A program made the translations under genes and the position numbers. A DNA stretch of 64,000 nt from Torymus aiolomorphi (taxonomy: Eukaryota; Arthropoda; Insecta; Hymenoptera; Torymidae), in the NCBI GenBank assembly GCA_036365515.1, contig CM070877.1, forward strand, positions 111,864,011 to 111,928,010. The letters run 5' to 3'. Position 1 is the first letter of the stretch. Each line of letters starts with the position of its first letter. Positions 1-13,185 of this stretch are shown piece after piece. The notes below the pieces were generated by a model that saw only the letters and a list, made by a program, of their open reading frames with translations, ran no database searches and was not told the origin of the DNA.

Positions 1-492
1 AATGGATTCTCGGAAGTGTTTACTCCTGTGGGTCGCACTCGCTAATGCATTCTTGGAATTGTTGACATCCAGAATATTTCCTAGAAGTGTTTTCGTCTTT
101 TCGCTTGTCCTTGGTAATTTCCACGAGGGCAGTTCCTGTAACAGAGTTATTCCCTACCCGAGCGAGCTTTTCTAAATAATTATTATTACGTGCGTCGTTA
201 TTATTTATGGAATTGTTAATTATTATTATCACGTAATTGTTACTTCTCGGATTAGTTATTAATTGTCGGCCACCTGATTATTATTTAATTAATTAATCAC
301 CTGTTTTATTCGGGTTATCGGGAATTAGTTATTTATTTATTAGAATTATTTATCTGGTTAATTAAGTGAATTTAAATACCTATCGGAATTATTTTATTGT
401 TTATTTTAGAATTAATCTTTTAAATCGAAAGTATTATTGTAGAATCGGCCTAAACGCTACGCTAGTCGTTCGCGAGAACGCAGTTCATAACA
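1..492 (-). repeat. Partial solo LTR, reverse orientation
   Basis: The right end reads GTTCATAACA, the reverse complement of the TGTTATGAAC start of the LTR-like repeats at 55520 and 59130. The left part, with the reverse complement of AGGAGTAAACACTTCCGAG, matches the interior of the 55520 copy. The repeat runs off the left edge of the window, so only its 5' portion is visible. The expected 4-bp target duplication would be ACCG at 493-496, but the partner lies outside. No internal retroelement coding region is visible. Confidence 0.75.
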
Positions 493-512
493 ACCGTAAC
501 CATTGTTTACAT

Positions 513-979
513 CATAGAGGTATTATAGATAGAGTACCTGTCTCGCTCTCTACTCACGCGTGCGCAGTACGCGCAGAAAGGAAGCGTCAGCGCCATCGCA
601 TGCGCGTGAAGAGAGAGATAGCTACATACGTGCCGCGATCTTCTCTCTCTCTCTAAAGAGCCTTCTACAACCTCACGCAAAAACTGTGCGTGCACGCAAA
701 TTTCACTAGATTTCGCCAGAATAAGGAGTGCAACCAACCTTGATTAAAAATCAAAACTGTTTTCTAACCTCAAACAAACAATTTTTGGATGGTTTTCTGG
801 AGACAAAGTGTGGCAATTTATAGTCAAGGTTGGTTGCACAACTAGCTCTTAGCAAAATCTAGTGAAATTTGCGTACACGCACAGTTTTTGCGTGAGGTTG
901 TAGATGGAGCATAACGTTCGGACATTTTCACTTACGGGCAGCCCTATGTCTCCCCTGCTCTATCTATAATACCTCTATG
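513..979. mobile_element. MITE with 8-bp target duplication
   Basis: The ends are 22-bp perfect inverted repeats, beginning CATAGAGGTATTATAGATAG on the left. Direct copies of GTTTACAT flank it at 505-512 and 980-987. An 8-bp duplication fits hAT or P superfamilies, and the CA start recalls P-like ends. There is no transposase inside, so it is non-autonomous. A second inverted repeat (664-905) lies within. Confidence 0.85.
664..905. repeat. Inner inverted repeat of the 513-979 MITE
   Basis: TCTACAACCTCACGCAAAAA at 664 is matched by its reverse complement ending at 905. The arms run about 50 bp each, and a second pairing (GCAACCAACCTTGA with its complement near 821) lies nearer the centre. It could be an older nested MITE or an extended foldback of the outer element. 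A related sequence (GAGCCTTCTATAACCTCATG) occurs near 41670. Confidence 0.7.
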
Positions 980-1060
980 GTTTACATGTTCTGAACATCG
1001 GCTCGGTTAGCTCAACGTAGGGGTACCAACTTAACTACTAACCGAAATTTCATTTCCGAA

Positions 1061-1068
1061 CGTATACC
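1061..1068. repeat. Left target duplication of the P-like element
   Basis: CGTATACC, paired with CTTATACC at 41014-41021 (7 of 8 identical), immediately outside the CAGAGA terminus. Confidence 0.7.
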
Positions 1069-1252
1069 CAGAGAAGGCGCCTTTAGAGAGAATAGAGAGA
1101 TTGCCAGCGCCCCGGAAAAAAGTGAGGCAGACTTCTGCGCGCCGCGCGCTGCTGCCTCTCGCGGCCAAAGTAGCGAAGCATGTCCACAATTTCGTGATTG
1201 GTCGTTGAGACGTGTACACGCGGCGCGGGGCGGGGCAAGCGGGAGACGACGG
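1069..1252. repeat. Outer piece of the P-like left TIR
   Basis: GC-rich sequence including ATAGAGAGATTGCCAGCGCC, matched in reverse complement by 40844-41013. It is cut off from the rest of the arm (22808-25048) by the MULE insertion at 1262. The remaining bases 1253-1261 are the MULE target duplication. No gene is supported in it. Confidence 0.85.
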
Positions 1253-1261
1253 CTCGGCGGC
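1253..1261. repeat. Left 9-bp target duplication of the MULE
   Basis: CTCGGCGGC, repeated exactly at 22799-22807. It is present once (as GCCGCCGAG) at 40835-40843 in the opposite, uninterrupted arm of the P-like element. Nine base pairs is typical of Mutator-like elements. Confidence 0.95.
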
Positions 1262-3385
1262 AGCACCGTGAACTATGCGATTAATTATCGCAAAAAATTA
1301 TAAAAAAAATACCAATAATTGTGGAATTGCAAGCTACGTTTGCAAATGCAATTAAAAAAATTGTGCGAAGCTTACTTTTTTTGCAAAAAAATAAAAACCA
1401 AGCTAGTTGCGAAAAATGAAAAAAATTCATATTGCTTACAATCTATTTGTCGCAGAGAGATGATAACTACGTGAATCGATTGCAATTTAATTGCCGATTA
1501 CGGCTATAATTGCAAAATTCCGATATTCGTCATATTTATATAGCAATTGATTAATTTACTTTTGATCAATCGCCACGGCGCAAAGGCATTTCACGCCGTT
1601 CCATATTCCTCGTTCTAAGTTCCGCATTCCGCATGATCGAAACGTTTAGGAACGCGATCTATACGTATATACTTATATTACTTGTAGCCTCAGTATAAAT
1701 TGCGTTATAAACATAAGAATTCACGTCTATTAAAAAAAAAAGTCAAAAATATAATAATTGGAATTATATTACAATGTCAGTTTTGATAAATCATAAAATG
1801 CATTTTTTCTTTTATTCGTCTATATATATAGGCATCCACCGACCATAATAAATGAAATAAGTTTGTTGGTACATACAAGTAAAAAAAATAAAATGGTTTA
1901 ACATAAAAAAAAAGTAAATATAAATATTATTGCAATTACATATGCATCTCCATAAAGTAAATAATAATTACCACGTTTTGAAATCGTTCCATACGCGTCA
2001 TTTCCTTAAATTTTATAAGAATAACTACCAAATCAATTAAGACAATTACTCATCTGGTCTGACTAAACAAGTATCAAATTTCGTAATTGGTATTAGCAAC
2101 GGTATATAAATAATTATAGAGTCAAAGAATGTGCGTACATGCTTGTGATCCACTTTATTTATAGGCGACGGTTATAAGATTTTTTAATAATGATATTCGA
2201 ACTAAATCTATGAAAACCATTTTTCTGATGCCACTGAGTATAGCTCATCGATTAAGTTCCGGTAAGCATTAGGTATTGCAAATTTGTTTATAAAAACTCA
2301 CGATTAAATAATTCGCAAGTAATTAAATATACTATATCATAGTGGCTCGCTCATACGCAAGATGTTCATAAATATATTATAAGAATAATTCTACTAAATC
2401 CATGAGAACCATTGCTCTCATGCAACTGAGTAACACTCATCGATTAAGTATTGAAAATTTAACAATAAAAATACGCAATCAAACCATTCAAGTCCAATAA
2501 GACGTGCTATCCCACAGCGACGTATGCATATGCGACAATTATGAGATTTCGTAATAACGATTCGAAATAAATCGATGAAAAAAATTTATCTGGCGCTACT
2601 GAACACGACTCATCGGTTAAGTTTCGGCATGCATTAGGTATTTCAAATTTGTTGATAAAAAATAAAAATAAAAATAAGCGATTAATTAATTCACAAGTAA
2701 TCAAATTTCCCATGCCTATTAAGTAAATCGCTAGTAATTAAATGTAATTGAAAAATGACGACTAATTTTTCCACGATTGTTAGAGAGATCGATTTAGTAG
2801 AAATTAAAGTTGTGAATAAAGCTGCGTAGAGATACCTCTACAAAATTTTAAGAAAAAGAAACGCGTCTGAGATAGCTCGTTTTGTGAGCCTCAGCCGAGG
2901 TAGCATCTTCTGTTAGTCTCGTCCGAGATAACGTCTTCTGTTAGCTTCAGCTGAGATAGCATTTTGTTACTCTCAGCCGTCGATATGCCAGCTGCGTATT
3001 TATGAGCGACATCATTTTCGGTTTTATTTTTAGGTCTGATGACTATTACTGTACTAAATTATTAATTATAGCGTTTTCTCTGGTGGAAATGAACAATAGT
3101 AATTTATATATAGTATTGAAAATTCGGAAATAAATATTTCTTGAGCAATCGCATGTCCGTATGTTACAGCGACATCTGCAAGTGCGAGTTTTTTTTTTAT
3201 TTCAATATTTACCATCAATATTTACGACCGAGTAAGACTCATCGATTTCGTATGAATATTATTATTTAATATAATTTTTAATAAAATGGATCTAATAAAA
3301 TTAGTAGGCTATAAATAATAATTATTATTTATTATACAGTATATAAATGTTCGAATAATGTTGAAATGTAATTATTATATCAGGA
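1262..3385. repeat. Left TIR of the MULE (about 2.1 kb)
   Basis: Reverse complement of the right arm, with which it can be followed from AGCACCGTGAAC to the region near 3385 (TTCGAATAATGTTGAAATG). It carries fewer copies of the subterminal repeats than the right arm, so it is about half as long. Positions 2865-2990 hold short tandem repeats around GAGATAGC and TCTTCTGTTAG, mirrored at 19190-19310. No coding sequence is supported. Confidence 0.9.
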
Positions 3386-3461
3386 ATTAATAAAATTAAT
3401 GATGTAATATAATGATTAATATAATTAATATTTTTATTCTGAGATAATATTTATTCTTATA

Positions 3462-6400
3462 TTAAATTTTAGCATATACTACTAAAGATACTTTTTCGGA
3501 CGGTATTTCTGTAAGTAGTTGTATATTTTTGTTTAAATCATTATATAATCTCCATTGTTTATCTTCAGCTGAATAAATAAATGCTTTGTAATGCACAATG
3601 TTATTTTCATTTTGGAAATCGCCATCCCCTTCAAAGCAAATGCATCCTTTCAAGATAAAACTTGAATCTTGCAAACGCAAAGTTATCGGTATATCGTTCA
3701 AGTTCGTCCTAAAAGATATTTCTGTCTTTACTGTTCTATATAAAATTTATATATTTTTTCTTTCATGTAAAAATTCTATGTCTATTGCAAAATAATTTTT
3801 GATTTCGTAAGATAATATGGCATTGTTCCCACATTCATTTGGGCAATCAATTACTTTTGCCATTAAAATAGATTCCATAACCGACTGTAAATTTTCTATT
3901 TTATCATCATAAAATTGCTTTGCAGACAGTGATCTAGTATATATTTTTGTTTCGTTATTGAATATACACTTCTTACAATCAATTTTTCAGATGATACTTG
4001 GGCATAGTGTCATGAATTTTTCAAATGCTCTTACAATATTATCTTGACATTGTATTACGAATCTATTGCTGTCATTTTTATCTTTATACATCGAGTATAA
4101 AATTTCTGCTCGGTTCTGATAAAAATACTCTAAATTGAAATTATTAGCACAGTATTCAATGACACAACTTAAAAATCCTACTGTATCTTCGTTAGTGATA
4201 ACACATTGATTAATTTCTATGGAAAAACGACTATTTTCTAAATAGATAGATGTCATCAATTCTAAGCAACTATCGAATGGACATGTATTTATAAATAATA
4301 ATTTCATTAGTAATTTGTTAACATAGAAGTCCTGCATGCCAATTACACAACCATTTAAAATTAGATGACGATTTTTAATATGTTTCGTAACTATTGGTGA
4401 GGAAGCTGTAAATAATGAAGTATTATTAGTGTCAAATTCATCTTCATTTTCTAAAAAGTGACTTTCATCAGATTCAAGTCTATTAAAAACTGTATCTCCG
4501 CTTTTATTTTCAAGTGGAGTAGCGGCAACACGTTTTTCATCAAGTTCTTGTACGTTTAACATTGTATTTTTCAATTTCTTACATTTATTTAAAGCGTGAT
4601 TTGATGTTAATTGTAAATTCTCAAGGTCTAAGTCAAGAAAATTATCAGTTAAAATGTTTTCTGGAACTTTATTAGTAACATCTGCTGATAATTTCATGAA
4701 ACCAAACTTAGTTAAGTTATAGGCTTTCTTCGAATCTTTCAATATAAATTTTTGAACGTTAATAGGGTGTTTCTGTTTCTCTTTTTTTATTTTAAAAAAA
4801 ACCTCTGATCGTGTCGATGTACCTACAAAATTGGGAAAACAGAAATGTTCTCTTATCACATTTGTCCAAGATGGAAAGCTATAACATAAATTTTTAAAAT
4901 TTTTATTCAATTCGGGACAGTAAAAGAAATTTGCTTTGTCACAAATTTCTTCATCTTTATTACTTAAGGATATTGCTTTTTCAAATATATTATCAATAAA
5001 TTCCGTTAGAGAATCTTTTTCCGTATCAATATTGTTATCTGGACTGATTTCTGAAACAGAATCTATCTTGTTAAAAATATCATTATTTTCTACAGGATAT
5101 TTATAATCTTTTAATATATTTGTGATTTTTACAATTCTCATCCGACACTCAAAATTATGTGTAGCTGAGGTGCTGTTAGCGACAATAACGATACACGTAA
5201 CTAAATCTTGGAACTTTTCAACGGAATCACATTGAATTAAGTAGCCAAAGAACCTTATATAAAAATCCTGAATAGTACCCTCTACAGATTGGAAACATTT
5301 CCAATTCTTGAAAGAGCGCATAAGATGAGCTACATCATAACGGTAGTAACAACTTGGAACTTCTTTTGTTTCCTTATTCAAAACCTTATAACAGTTCAGG
5401 TTATAATCCTTATAAGTAACTTGATTGAATGAAAGACATACAGCGTTTTGTAAAGCAAGTGAACCGTCTGTAGAAATCTCCTTCGGTACTTTGGCCCCAG
5501 ATTCGAGCCATCGATCTAACATTTCTTTTAAATAGGATACATGGTGAATAGATGATATGAATTGCATTAGCGGGATAATTTTACGAGCAAAACCGATCAC
5601 TATTGCATAATAAAATAATGTTTTACTACTAAATGTATAAATTTGATATTTTTTTACCAAACTGCCTGTGGAATCTATTGACAGTAGTAAAGATAGATTC
5701 CTCAACATATTCCACAATTCTATTTGATTTTCAGAGCAATACATCACATAAAATGGAGACATTGACAATTTTCTTATATTGCACGCCTTTAAAAATTTTT
5801 CATTGGAAATAGAAAGGCCTTTGAAGTTTACGTAGCCACAAGCTTCGTCAAAAGCCTCTTGTCTTGCTTTTCTTAAACAAACAGTGTTATTCAATTCAGG
5901 AGGTTCAAATTTTGAGGAGGCTTTACCGATTTCGGTTTCTCTAAATTTGGCTGCCGACGTTGATAGTAACACTTTTTTAAAGTCGTTTCGTCTCTTACCT
6001 GCTAGCTTCCTTTTTTTTAAATGAGGAATTAATTCTGTTGCAAATGTTCTAATTACTATTTTTAAATGTTCTTTATGAATACTATCGCTTTGTCCTGCAA
6101 TGCCTGTACCACATTCATTACACTTTCCATTAAATTTAAATTCATTATTTGCTATATAACTATTTTTAAAATTAAATGGGCATGGCAAAGGATGTTCTTT
6201 ATAGATTTCTTGGAATAGAAAGTCAGTCCAGCCTTTTTCCTTTTTCTTTGTCTGCCTATTAATAAGATTATCTGTCTTGATTGTAATCGAAAAATTGATT
6301 CCCTCACAAAAATGTGGATTTGGATCATTATTATTAGGCATATAATCTTCATCTGATTCTTTTTTTGATTTTAATTCAATTTCTCTGACATTAAAATAAT

Positions 6401-6638
6401 TCATGAGCGTCGTCTTACTACCATGCCGATTATTATAAACAAAGAGAAACAGAGACTTTGCTGCCATTTTTAGGTTTAAAGATTTTCTAATTTCACTCCA
6501 TATTGAATTATCTTCTCTTTTAAGCAGATGATTGTTTTCAAAAATTGGATAATCTTTTAATTTGTCAATTAAAAAGTCAGGTGGCACTTCTGGTTCTCTT
6601 GGCATGTTTGGTAGGTTATGTAATTTGTTAATAAACAC
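3462..6638 (-). CDS. MULE transposase fused to USP-like protease domain
   Basis: An open frame of 883 codons (6638-3987) continues in the same frame to 3462 past a TGA at 3987 and a TAA near 3743. An N-terminal domain (about 1-75) is followed by a C/CxxC zinc-binding stretch (about 153-176, GKCNECGTG). The candidate RNase-H-like triad is D322 (LLLSIDSTGS), D391 (EISTDGSLAL) and E612 (STRSEVFFK), with H438 in DVAHLMR; this is a Mutator-type arrangement. The C-terminal part resembles a C19 ubiquitin-specific protease: cysteine box FINTCPFDSCLEL (C786), a CxxC...CxxxC zinc ribbon just after the TGA (DCKKC, CPNEC), and a histidine box VHYKAFIY...WRLYNDL near the end. The first part likely cuts and joins TIR ends. 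The second could act on ubiquitin or SUMO conjugates, which is inference. The two in-frame stops mean this copy is probably decayed, or the protease part is read through or spliced in a way I cannot see. The start is taken as the first Met; M12 is also possible. Confidence 0.75.
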
Positions 6639-7154
6639 TATATTTTACAGTTTATTATACAAAAATAATTACTATAACTATTTTTTAAAATAGTTTTTTC
6701 AATGCTATCTAAAACATAAATTAATTAATAATAAAAATATATTACATAATACTTTCTGATATTAATAATTTTTGTAATATGCATTACTATCAATCTCTAA
6801 ATAATCGTTACATGTGGTGTTCAGATGGGTTTTTATGCGGTAAAGTTACACTATTACCCAAATTAATTATATCTACGTTTGATACAAAAAACAACGAATA
6901 CTGACATTATTATTTAATTACTCTGAGTATGTTGTACAACATTCTTCTTATTTTTGAAAATCGCTCTGGTTAGATCCACTGCCCAACTGTGCTCCTTTAT
7001 ATTATTATGGAAGATGAACAGTAATTCCCGGGAATCACGTCATAGATGTCTCTGCGAAGTCGAACAGCTGAAGTGAGCTGAACTCACAGCAACGATATAT
7101 ATCTATATATATTTAGTCGTTTCATGTAAACGTATCTTTGTTCGATTCAATATA
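6639..7154. other. Divergent intergenic region, left part
   Basis: AT-rich spacer between the start of the minus-strand transposase (6638) and the plus-strand paralogue (7464). A shared bidirectional promoter is likely by position, but I see no defined promoter element. It ends at the hairpin at 7155. Confidence 0.4.
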
Positions 7155-7336
7155 ACAGCGAATCCACATTGCATGCGCTGTGCTCTATGCGCGATGCTCT
7201 ATGAGCTGAGTACGTGTAGACTTCTCCGCTGATTGGTTCACTGATAAAGTTCAACCAATCAGCGGAGAAGTCTACACGTACTCAGCTCATAGAGCATCGC
7301 GCATAGAGCATAGTGCATGCAATGTGGATTCGCTGT
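7155..7336. repeat. Near-perfect hairpin / MITE between divergent genes
   Basis: Starts ACAGCGAATCCACATTGCAT and ends with the reverse complement. Arms of about 80 bp pair almost throughout, around a short loop near TTCACTGATAAAG. The terminal motif GCAATGTGGATTCGCT recurs at 41509 and near 41790, so it is probably a mobile MITE family. I could not find a convincing target duplication. It sits in the presumed promoter region of both MULE genes. Confidence 0.8.
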
Positions 7337-7463
7337 AAAAATATCCAGCCTTTGTAACAGAGAAATCTACAGATTTCATAACCAGTTCAGTTCAGCTACC
7401 TAGATAATATACACAAAATGGAACTAGTTTTTTAACAAAGACGCATCGTTTTGTATTAGAAAA

Positions 7464-8533
7464 ATGAGTAAAAGAGGACCTAAGCCTTCAATTTCTCATG
7501 AAGAGCGATTCGAAGAGCTTCAAAAACACAATCTTTTTGATTCCAATGGATTTTTTAAAAAAGAAAGTGATTCAGTATGGACAACGATAAGTGACAATTT
7601 AAATGAAAAGGATTCAACTAGAAAAATTAGTCGCCACAATTTATATACTTATGTAACTCAAAACAGAAATGGTATTCTTAAGGAGCTAAATATATGGATA
7701 AATAAGCTGCAAACCTCATATTTACGTGAAGATGACACGTATGTAAGAGTACAGAAAATGTTGAAACAAATCAAGAAGAAATTTTACTTGTTATTAAAAA
7801 TAATGTATTATACAAATCAATTATAAGAGAATTATCTATCCACCCTTTCTCTGTTTTTCATTGGCCTATAGAAGCTATTAATTTGGCTTCAGTATTGCCA
7901 AAAAATACACATTATGTGTTTGCATTAATAGGCTCGTTTTGTGAAAAATTTGTTACGCCTTGTGGAGGAGCAAGTAATACTATATTCCTATATGCTTTTG
8001 GTACAAAAGTCAATGATAATTTTGTACCAATTTGTCAAGTCTCAACAGATGAAAATTCAATCAGTTTATTTTCAAGATTTTTTAATGATTGTCTTAGAAG
8101 TTCGTTGCCAATACCGTCAATAATAACATTAGACTTCTATTTGAATCACATCAAGTCTGCAAATTCTGTATTCAATGTAAATTTAAGCTACGAAATGTAT
8201 TTGAATATTTGCTTCAGATATTTAACTGAAAATGATCAAAAATTACCAAACTGCATTATAAACACAAATATTAGACTTCTGATTATGAAAGTTATGAAAT
8301 GGGCTTGTCTGCATAAAACTCGATTAGAGTCCGTAAAATTATTTTATATGTATACTATAATTTTATTAAGCTTACAAGAAACCCTATCAGAATTTGAAGA
8401 TATTCTGTGTAAGATATTTATTCTAACTTACAGCAAATATCAAAATTCGAATAGCAGACGATGTTTTCAATACTTAAAATTAAAATTTGAAGATTCAAAA
8501 ATATCAGACCCATACAGCATGAAAGAAAACTGA
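7464..8533 (+). pseudogene. Diverged transposase paralogue, 5' half
   Basis: The first 88 or so residues (MSKRGPKPSISHEERFEELQ...) align with the N-terminus of the minus-strand transposase: both have an acidic/basic helix, then NGFFKKESDSVWTTI against NHLLKREDNSIWSEI. A one-base frame change near 7735-7760 leads into a second frame open to 8533. That frame matches the DDE region of the paralogue (HPFSVFHW against SPFYVMYC; SRRCFQYLKLKFEDSK against FECRMRIVKITNILKD). The first catalytic Asp block SIDSTG is replaced by ALIGSF, and STDGSL is only weakly preserved as TLDFYL. About 190 residues including the zinc-binding segment are absent. The frame is broken by the insertion starting at 8535. 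The start ATG is the first in frame. It is either a decaying duplicate or a catalytically dead partner protein. Confidence 0.7.
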
Positions 8534-8699
8534 AATAATTACATGAAATAATTCATGAATTAATACATTGAAATGATTTAGAAAGAATTTTAAAAGGAAA
8601 AAAAATTAATTTTAAATTAATTTTTAAAATAATATATGGAATCCTTACAAAATACTTTCAAAAATCTTCCAAAAAAATAAAAAAAGTGTTACCAAAAAA

Positions 8700-10743
8700 T
8701 AATTACACGAATTAATTCTGAAAGGACTTTGAAAAGATTTTTTGAAAGAATACATAAAATAATTTCGAAATTATTGCAAGTATTCTTTCATGCAATAATT
8801 CAGAAATAATTTCAGAAAGATACAAATTAATCATTCACAAAAATAATTCAATATCTATTCAAAAATCTTACATGAATTATTTCATGAAATCTTCTGGGAA
8901 ACTCGTGTGAATTAATACAAGAAATAATTTTGAATTCTTTTGAAAAAGATTTTTAGAATAAAATTTTTTAAAACAAAATAGCAAAAAAAATAATTACACG
9001 AATTAATTCTGAAAGGACTTTGAAAAGATTTTTTGAAAGAATACATAAAATAATTTCGAAATTATTGCAAGTATTCTTTCATGCAATAATTCAGAAATAA
9101 TTTTAGAAAGATACAAATTAATCATTCACAAAAATAATTCAATATCTATTCAAAAATCTTACATGAATTATTTCATGAAATCTTCTGGGAAACTCGTGTG
9201 AATTAATACAAGAAATAATTTTGAATTCTTTTGAAAAAGATTTTTAGAATAAAATTTTTTAAAACAAAATAGCAAAAAAAATAATTACACGAATTAATTC
9301 TGAAAGGACTTTGAAAAGATTTTTTGAAAGAATACATAAAATAATTTCGAAATTATTGCAAGTATTCTTTCATGCAATAATTCAGAAATAATTTTAGAAA
9401 GATACAAATTAATCATTCACAAAAATAATTCAGTATCTATTCAAAAATCTTACATGAATTATTTCATGAAATCTTCTGGGAAACTCGTGTGAATTAATAC
9501 AAGAAATAATTTTGAATTCTTTTGAAAAAGATTTTTAAAATAAAATTTTTTAAAACAAAATAGCAAAAAAAATAATTACACGAATTAATTCTGAAAGGAC
9601 TTTGAAAAGATTTTTTGAAAGAATACATAAAATAATTTCGAAATTATTGCAAGTATTCTTTCATGCAATAATTCAGAAATAATTTCAGAAAGATACAAAT
9701 TAATCATTCACAAAAATAATTCAATATCTATTCAAAAATCTTACATGAATTATTTCATGAAATCTTCTGGGAAACTCGTGTGAATTAATACAAGAAATAA
9801 TTTTGAATTCTTTTGAAAAAGATTTTTAGAATAAAATTTTTTAAAACAAAATAGCAAAAAAAATAATTACACGAATTAATTCTGAAAGGACTTTGAAAAG
9901 ATTTTTTGAAAGAATACATAAAATAATTTCGAAATTATTGCAAGTATTCTTTCATGCAATAATTCAGAAATAATTTTAGAAAGATACAAATTAATCATTC
10001 ACAAAAATAATTCAGTATCTATTCAAAAATCTTACATGAATTATTTGATGAAATCTTCTGGGAAACTCGTGTGAATTAATACAAGAAATAATTTTGAATT
10101 GTTTTGAAAAAGATTTTTAGAATAAAATTTTTTAAAACAAAATAGCAAAAAAAAATAATTACACGAATTAATTCTGAAAGGATTTTGAAAAGATTTTTAG
10201 AATAAAATTTTTTAAAACAAAATAGCAAAAAAAATAATTACACGAATTAATTCTGAAAGGACTTTGAAAAAATTTTTTGAAAGAATACATAAAATAATTT
10301 CGAAATTATTGCAAGTATTCTTTCATGCAATAATTCAGAAATAATTTCAGAAAGATACAAATTAATCATTCACAAAAATAATTCAGTATCTATTCAAAAA
10401 TCTTACATGAATTATTTCATGAAATCTTCTGGGAAACTCGTGTGAATTAATACAAGAAATAATTTTGAATTCTTTTGAAAAAGATTTTTAGAATAAAATT
10501 TTTTAAAACAAAATAGCAAAAAAAATAATTACACGAATTAATTCTGAAAGGACTTTGAAAAGATTTTTTGAAAGAATACATAAAATAATTTCGAAATTAT
10601 TGCAAGTATTCTTTCATCCAATAATTCAGAAATAATTTCAGAAAGATACAAATTAATCATTCACAAAAATAATTCAATATCTATTCAAAAATCTTACATG
10701 AATTATTTCATGAAATCTTCCGGGAAACTCGTGTGAATTAATA
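8700..10743. repeat. 291-bp tandem repeat array
   Basis: The landmark TAATTACACGAATTAATTC recurs at 8700, 8991, 9282, 9573, 9864, 10156 and about 10222 and 10515. Spacing is 291-292 bp except for one shortened unit (10156). Copies are nearly identical by eye. Each unit contains short palindromes such as ATGAATTATTTCATGAAAT. Confidence 0.95.
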
Positions 10744-11084
10744 GATTTTTTAAAGAAAACATAACAATTCAGCAATCATGTCAAGAATTATATCACGAAA
10801 TAATTCAGAAATAATTTCAGAATGATAAAAATTAATTATTCACAAAGATAATTCAATATCTATTGAAAATAATTTCATGAATTATTTCATGAAATGTTGC
10901 GGGAAACTCACATGAATTAATACAAGAAATAATTTAGAATTCGTTTGAAAAAGATTGTTACAATAAAATTTTTTAAAACACAATAGCAAAAAAGATATTT
11001 ACACGAATTCTTCCTGAAAAAACCTTGAAAAGATTTTTTGAAAGAAAACATAAAATAGTTCAGAAATTATTGCAAGTATTCAAC

Positions 11085-12235
11085 ACGAAAAGGGCAGCGT
11101 CCGTATATAAGAGGCATCGTATAATGTATTTATTTTGTTTTTAATTCGAATTTGTTTCAATCAAATAAGTCCTAATTAATACAATATTTAATAAACAAAA
11201 CTTACTAAATAAGTATATACTAATTAAACAAAGTTAATATTAAAAAATAAAGAAATATTAGAAATAAATATTCTAATTTATTTTGTCAGTCATTTTGCAC
11301 TATATAATGAAAAAAATGAAATGATTGGATAATGATCGGATTTAGTCGTCCATTGTTTTCTACATTCGTATGATCCTATTAAAGAACGTATTAAAATGTG
11401 TGGGGGTATATAATTTTTCGTTTTTGTGAACTAAGATAGATTGAAACATTTACTAATTGCGAAAAATATTAATTTGAAAAGTTAATGTAAGAATATAAAA
11501 ACTTAAAATAAAAGGAAAAAAAACATTTAAAGATGAATAATATAGGTACTTAAAATAAGCAATATTTTTTATTATTATTCATAATAGTATTCTTTCAGTA
11601 TGACAATGTTTAGAAGTCCCCTCAAAATCGACAGAAATATTATTTATACGTCTGCCAAGAGTAAAGAGCCTTTGACTCTAAAAGTTGATTCTAAATTGAA
11701 AACACTACAAATAATAATAACGTCGGTAAGGTAGAGCTCATTCTATTCATCTCTGCATTATATGCAATTATCATTTTTTTATTTTTATCGAATTTCGGGA
11801 AAAGAGCTCTTTATTGCCCTTCGTAATGACAAAAATACACTATGTGTAAATTTTCAAGTTATTGCTCGTTATAGATTTTACAGGAAACGGGTTGAAAAAT
11901 TTTCTACCAGTTTTTTATGAAAAATAATGAACAGAATTTCTGAAAAATTTATAGGTGTATTATTTATGCAATTACGGAGTGCAGTGAAGAGCTTCATTCA
12001 TCAAAAGTTGAATCTAAGATCAAAAAAATGTAAAAACTCATAACGTCGGTAAGGAAGAGCTCCCTTTATACACACACATTTCACATCGACTTAATACAAT
12101 ATTTAATAAACTAAAAGTATTAAATAACTATGAATTAATTGATCAAAGTTAATATTAAAAAATAAAGTAATATTAAGAATAAATTTTCTGTATCACTCAT
12201 ATTGCAGTATATAATGAAAAAAATGAAATGATCTA
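11085..12235. other. AT-rich non-coding core of the insertion
   Basis: No reading frame of note. AACGTCGGTAAGGTAGAGCTC near 11729 and AACGTCGGTAAGGAAGAGCTC near 12041 mark a partial duplication of about 310 bp. I see nothing else interpretable. Confidence 0.5.
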
Positions 12236-12310
12236 ACAAGCGAGCGATAGCGTAATGGATAGCGTATTTGCGTAGTACCCAAGCGACCCGGGTTCGAATC
12301 TCCATCATGT
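12236..12310 (+). other. tRNA-Arg-like sequence (SINE head or tRNA relic)
   Basis: Contains an A-box-like TAGCGTAATGGATAGCG and a B-box GGGTTCGAATCTCC at tRNA spacing, most like tRNA-Arg. The acceptor and anticodon stems do not pair convincingly. It is therefore more likely tRNA-derived repeat sequence than a working tRNA gene. It lies inside the satellite-like insertion. Confidence 0.55.
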
Positions 12311-13185
12311 AAAAAATTTTTCTGCGTTTTTTTCTGCGATAAAATAGTGTAAAATTATTAACAATGTAAAATATATGTAAAAATAGTTAGAATATTATTT
12401 AAATAATATTCTAAATTATAAAAATGTACCTTCAAATACGGGATTATATATACCCTTCGAAATTTATTGTTAGTAATATTTACTAAATATTTTCTAATTA
12501 ATTCACAATATTTATTCCTGAATCCTTCCAAAAATCTTTCATTGAAAGGATTCTGCAATAATACATGATTTTATAACCTTCGAAATTTTTTGTTAGTAAT
12601 ATTTCCATTATATTTTCGAATTAATTCACAATATTAATTCCTGAATCCTTTCATACATCTTTCATTGAAAGGATTCAGGAATTAATTTTGTGAATTAATT
12701 CGAAAATATTATGGAAATATTACTAAAAAGAAATTTCAAAGAGTATAAATAACGTATTATTGCAGAATCCTTCCAATGAAAGATGTCTGAAAGGATTCAG
12801 GAATTAATTTTGTGAATTAATTCGAAAATATTATGGAAATATTACTAAAAAGAAATTTCGAACAGTATAAATCACGTATTATTACAGAATCCTTTCAATG
12901 AAGGATGTCTGAAAGGATTCAGGAATTAATTCACAAATTAATTCCTGAATCCTTTGAGACATCTTTCATTGGAAGGATTCTGTAATAATACGGGATTTAT
13001 CCGTCTTCCAAATTTCTTGTTAGTAATATTTTCATAATATTTTCGAATTAATTCACAAAATTAATTCCTGAATCCTTTCAGACATCTTTCATTGAAAGGA
13101 TTCTGCAATAATATGTGATATTAATTCTGAAAGGATTCTGAAAGATTCTTTCAGAAATCATTCAGTGAAAGGATTCTGTAATGAT

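Noticed and set aside
8700..10743. CRISPR-like array
   Set aside because: The whole 291-bp unit is repeated with no variable spacers, in an animal genome. It is a tandem satellite.
12236..12310. Functional tRNA-Arg gene
   Set aside because: A and B boxes are good, but acceptor and anticodon stems do not pair; called tRNA-like only.
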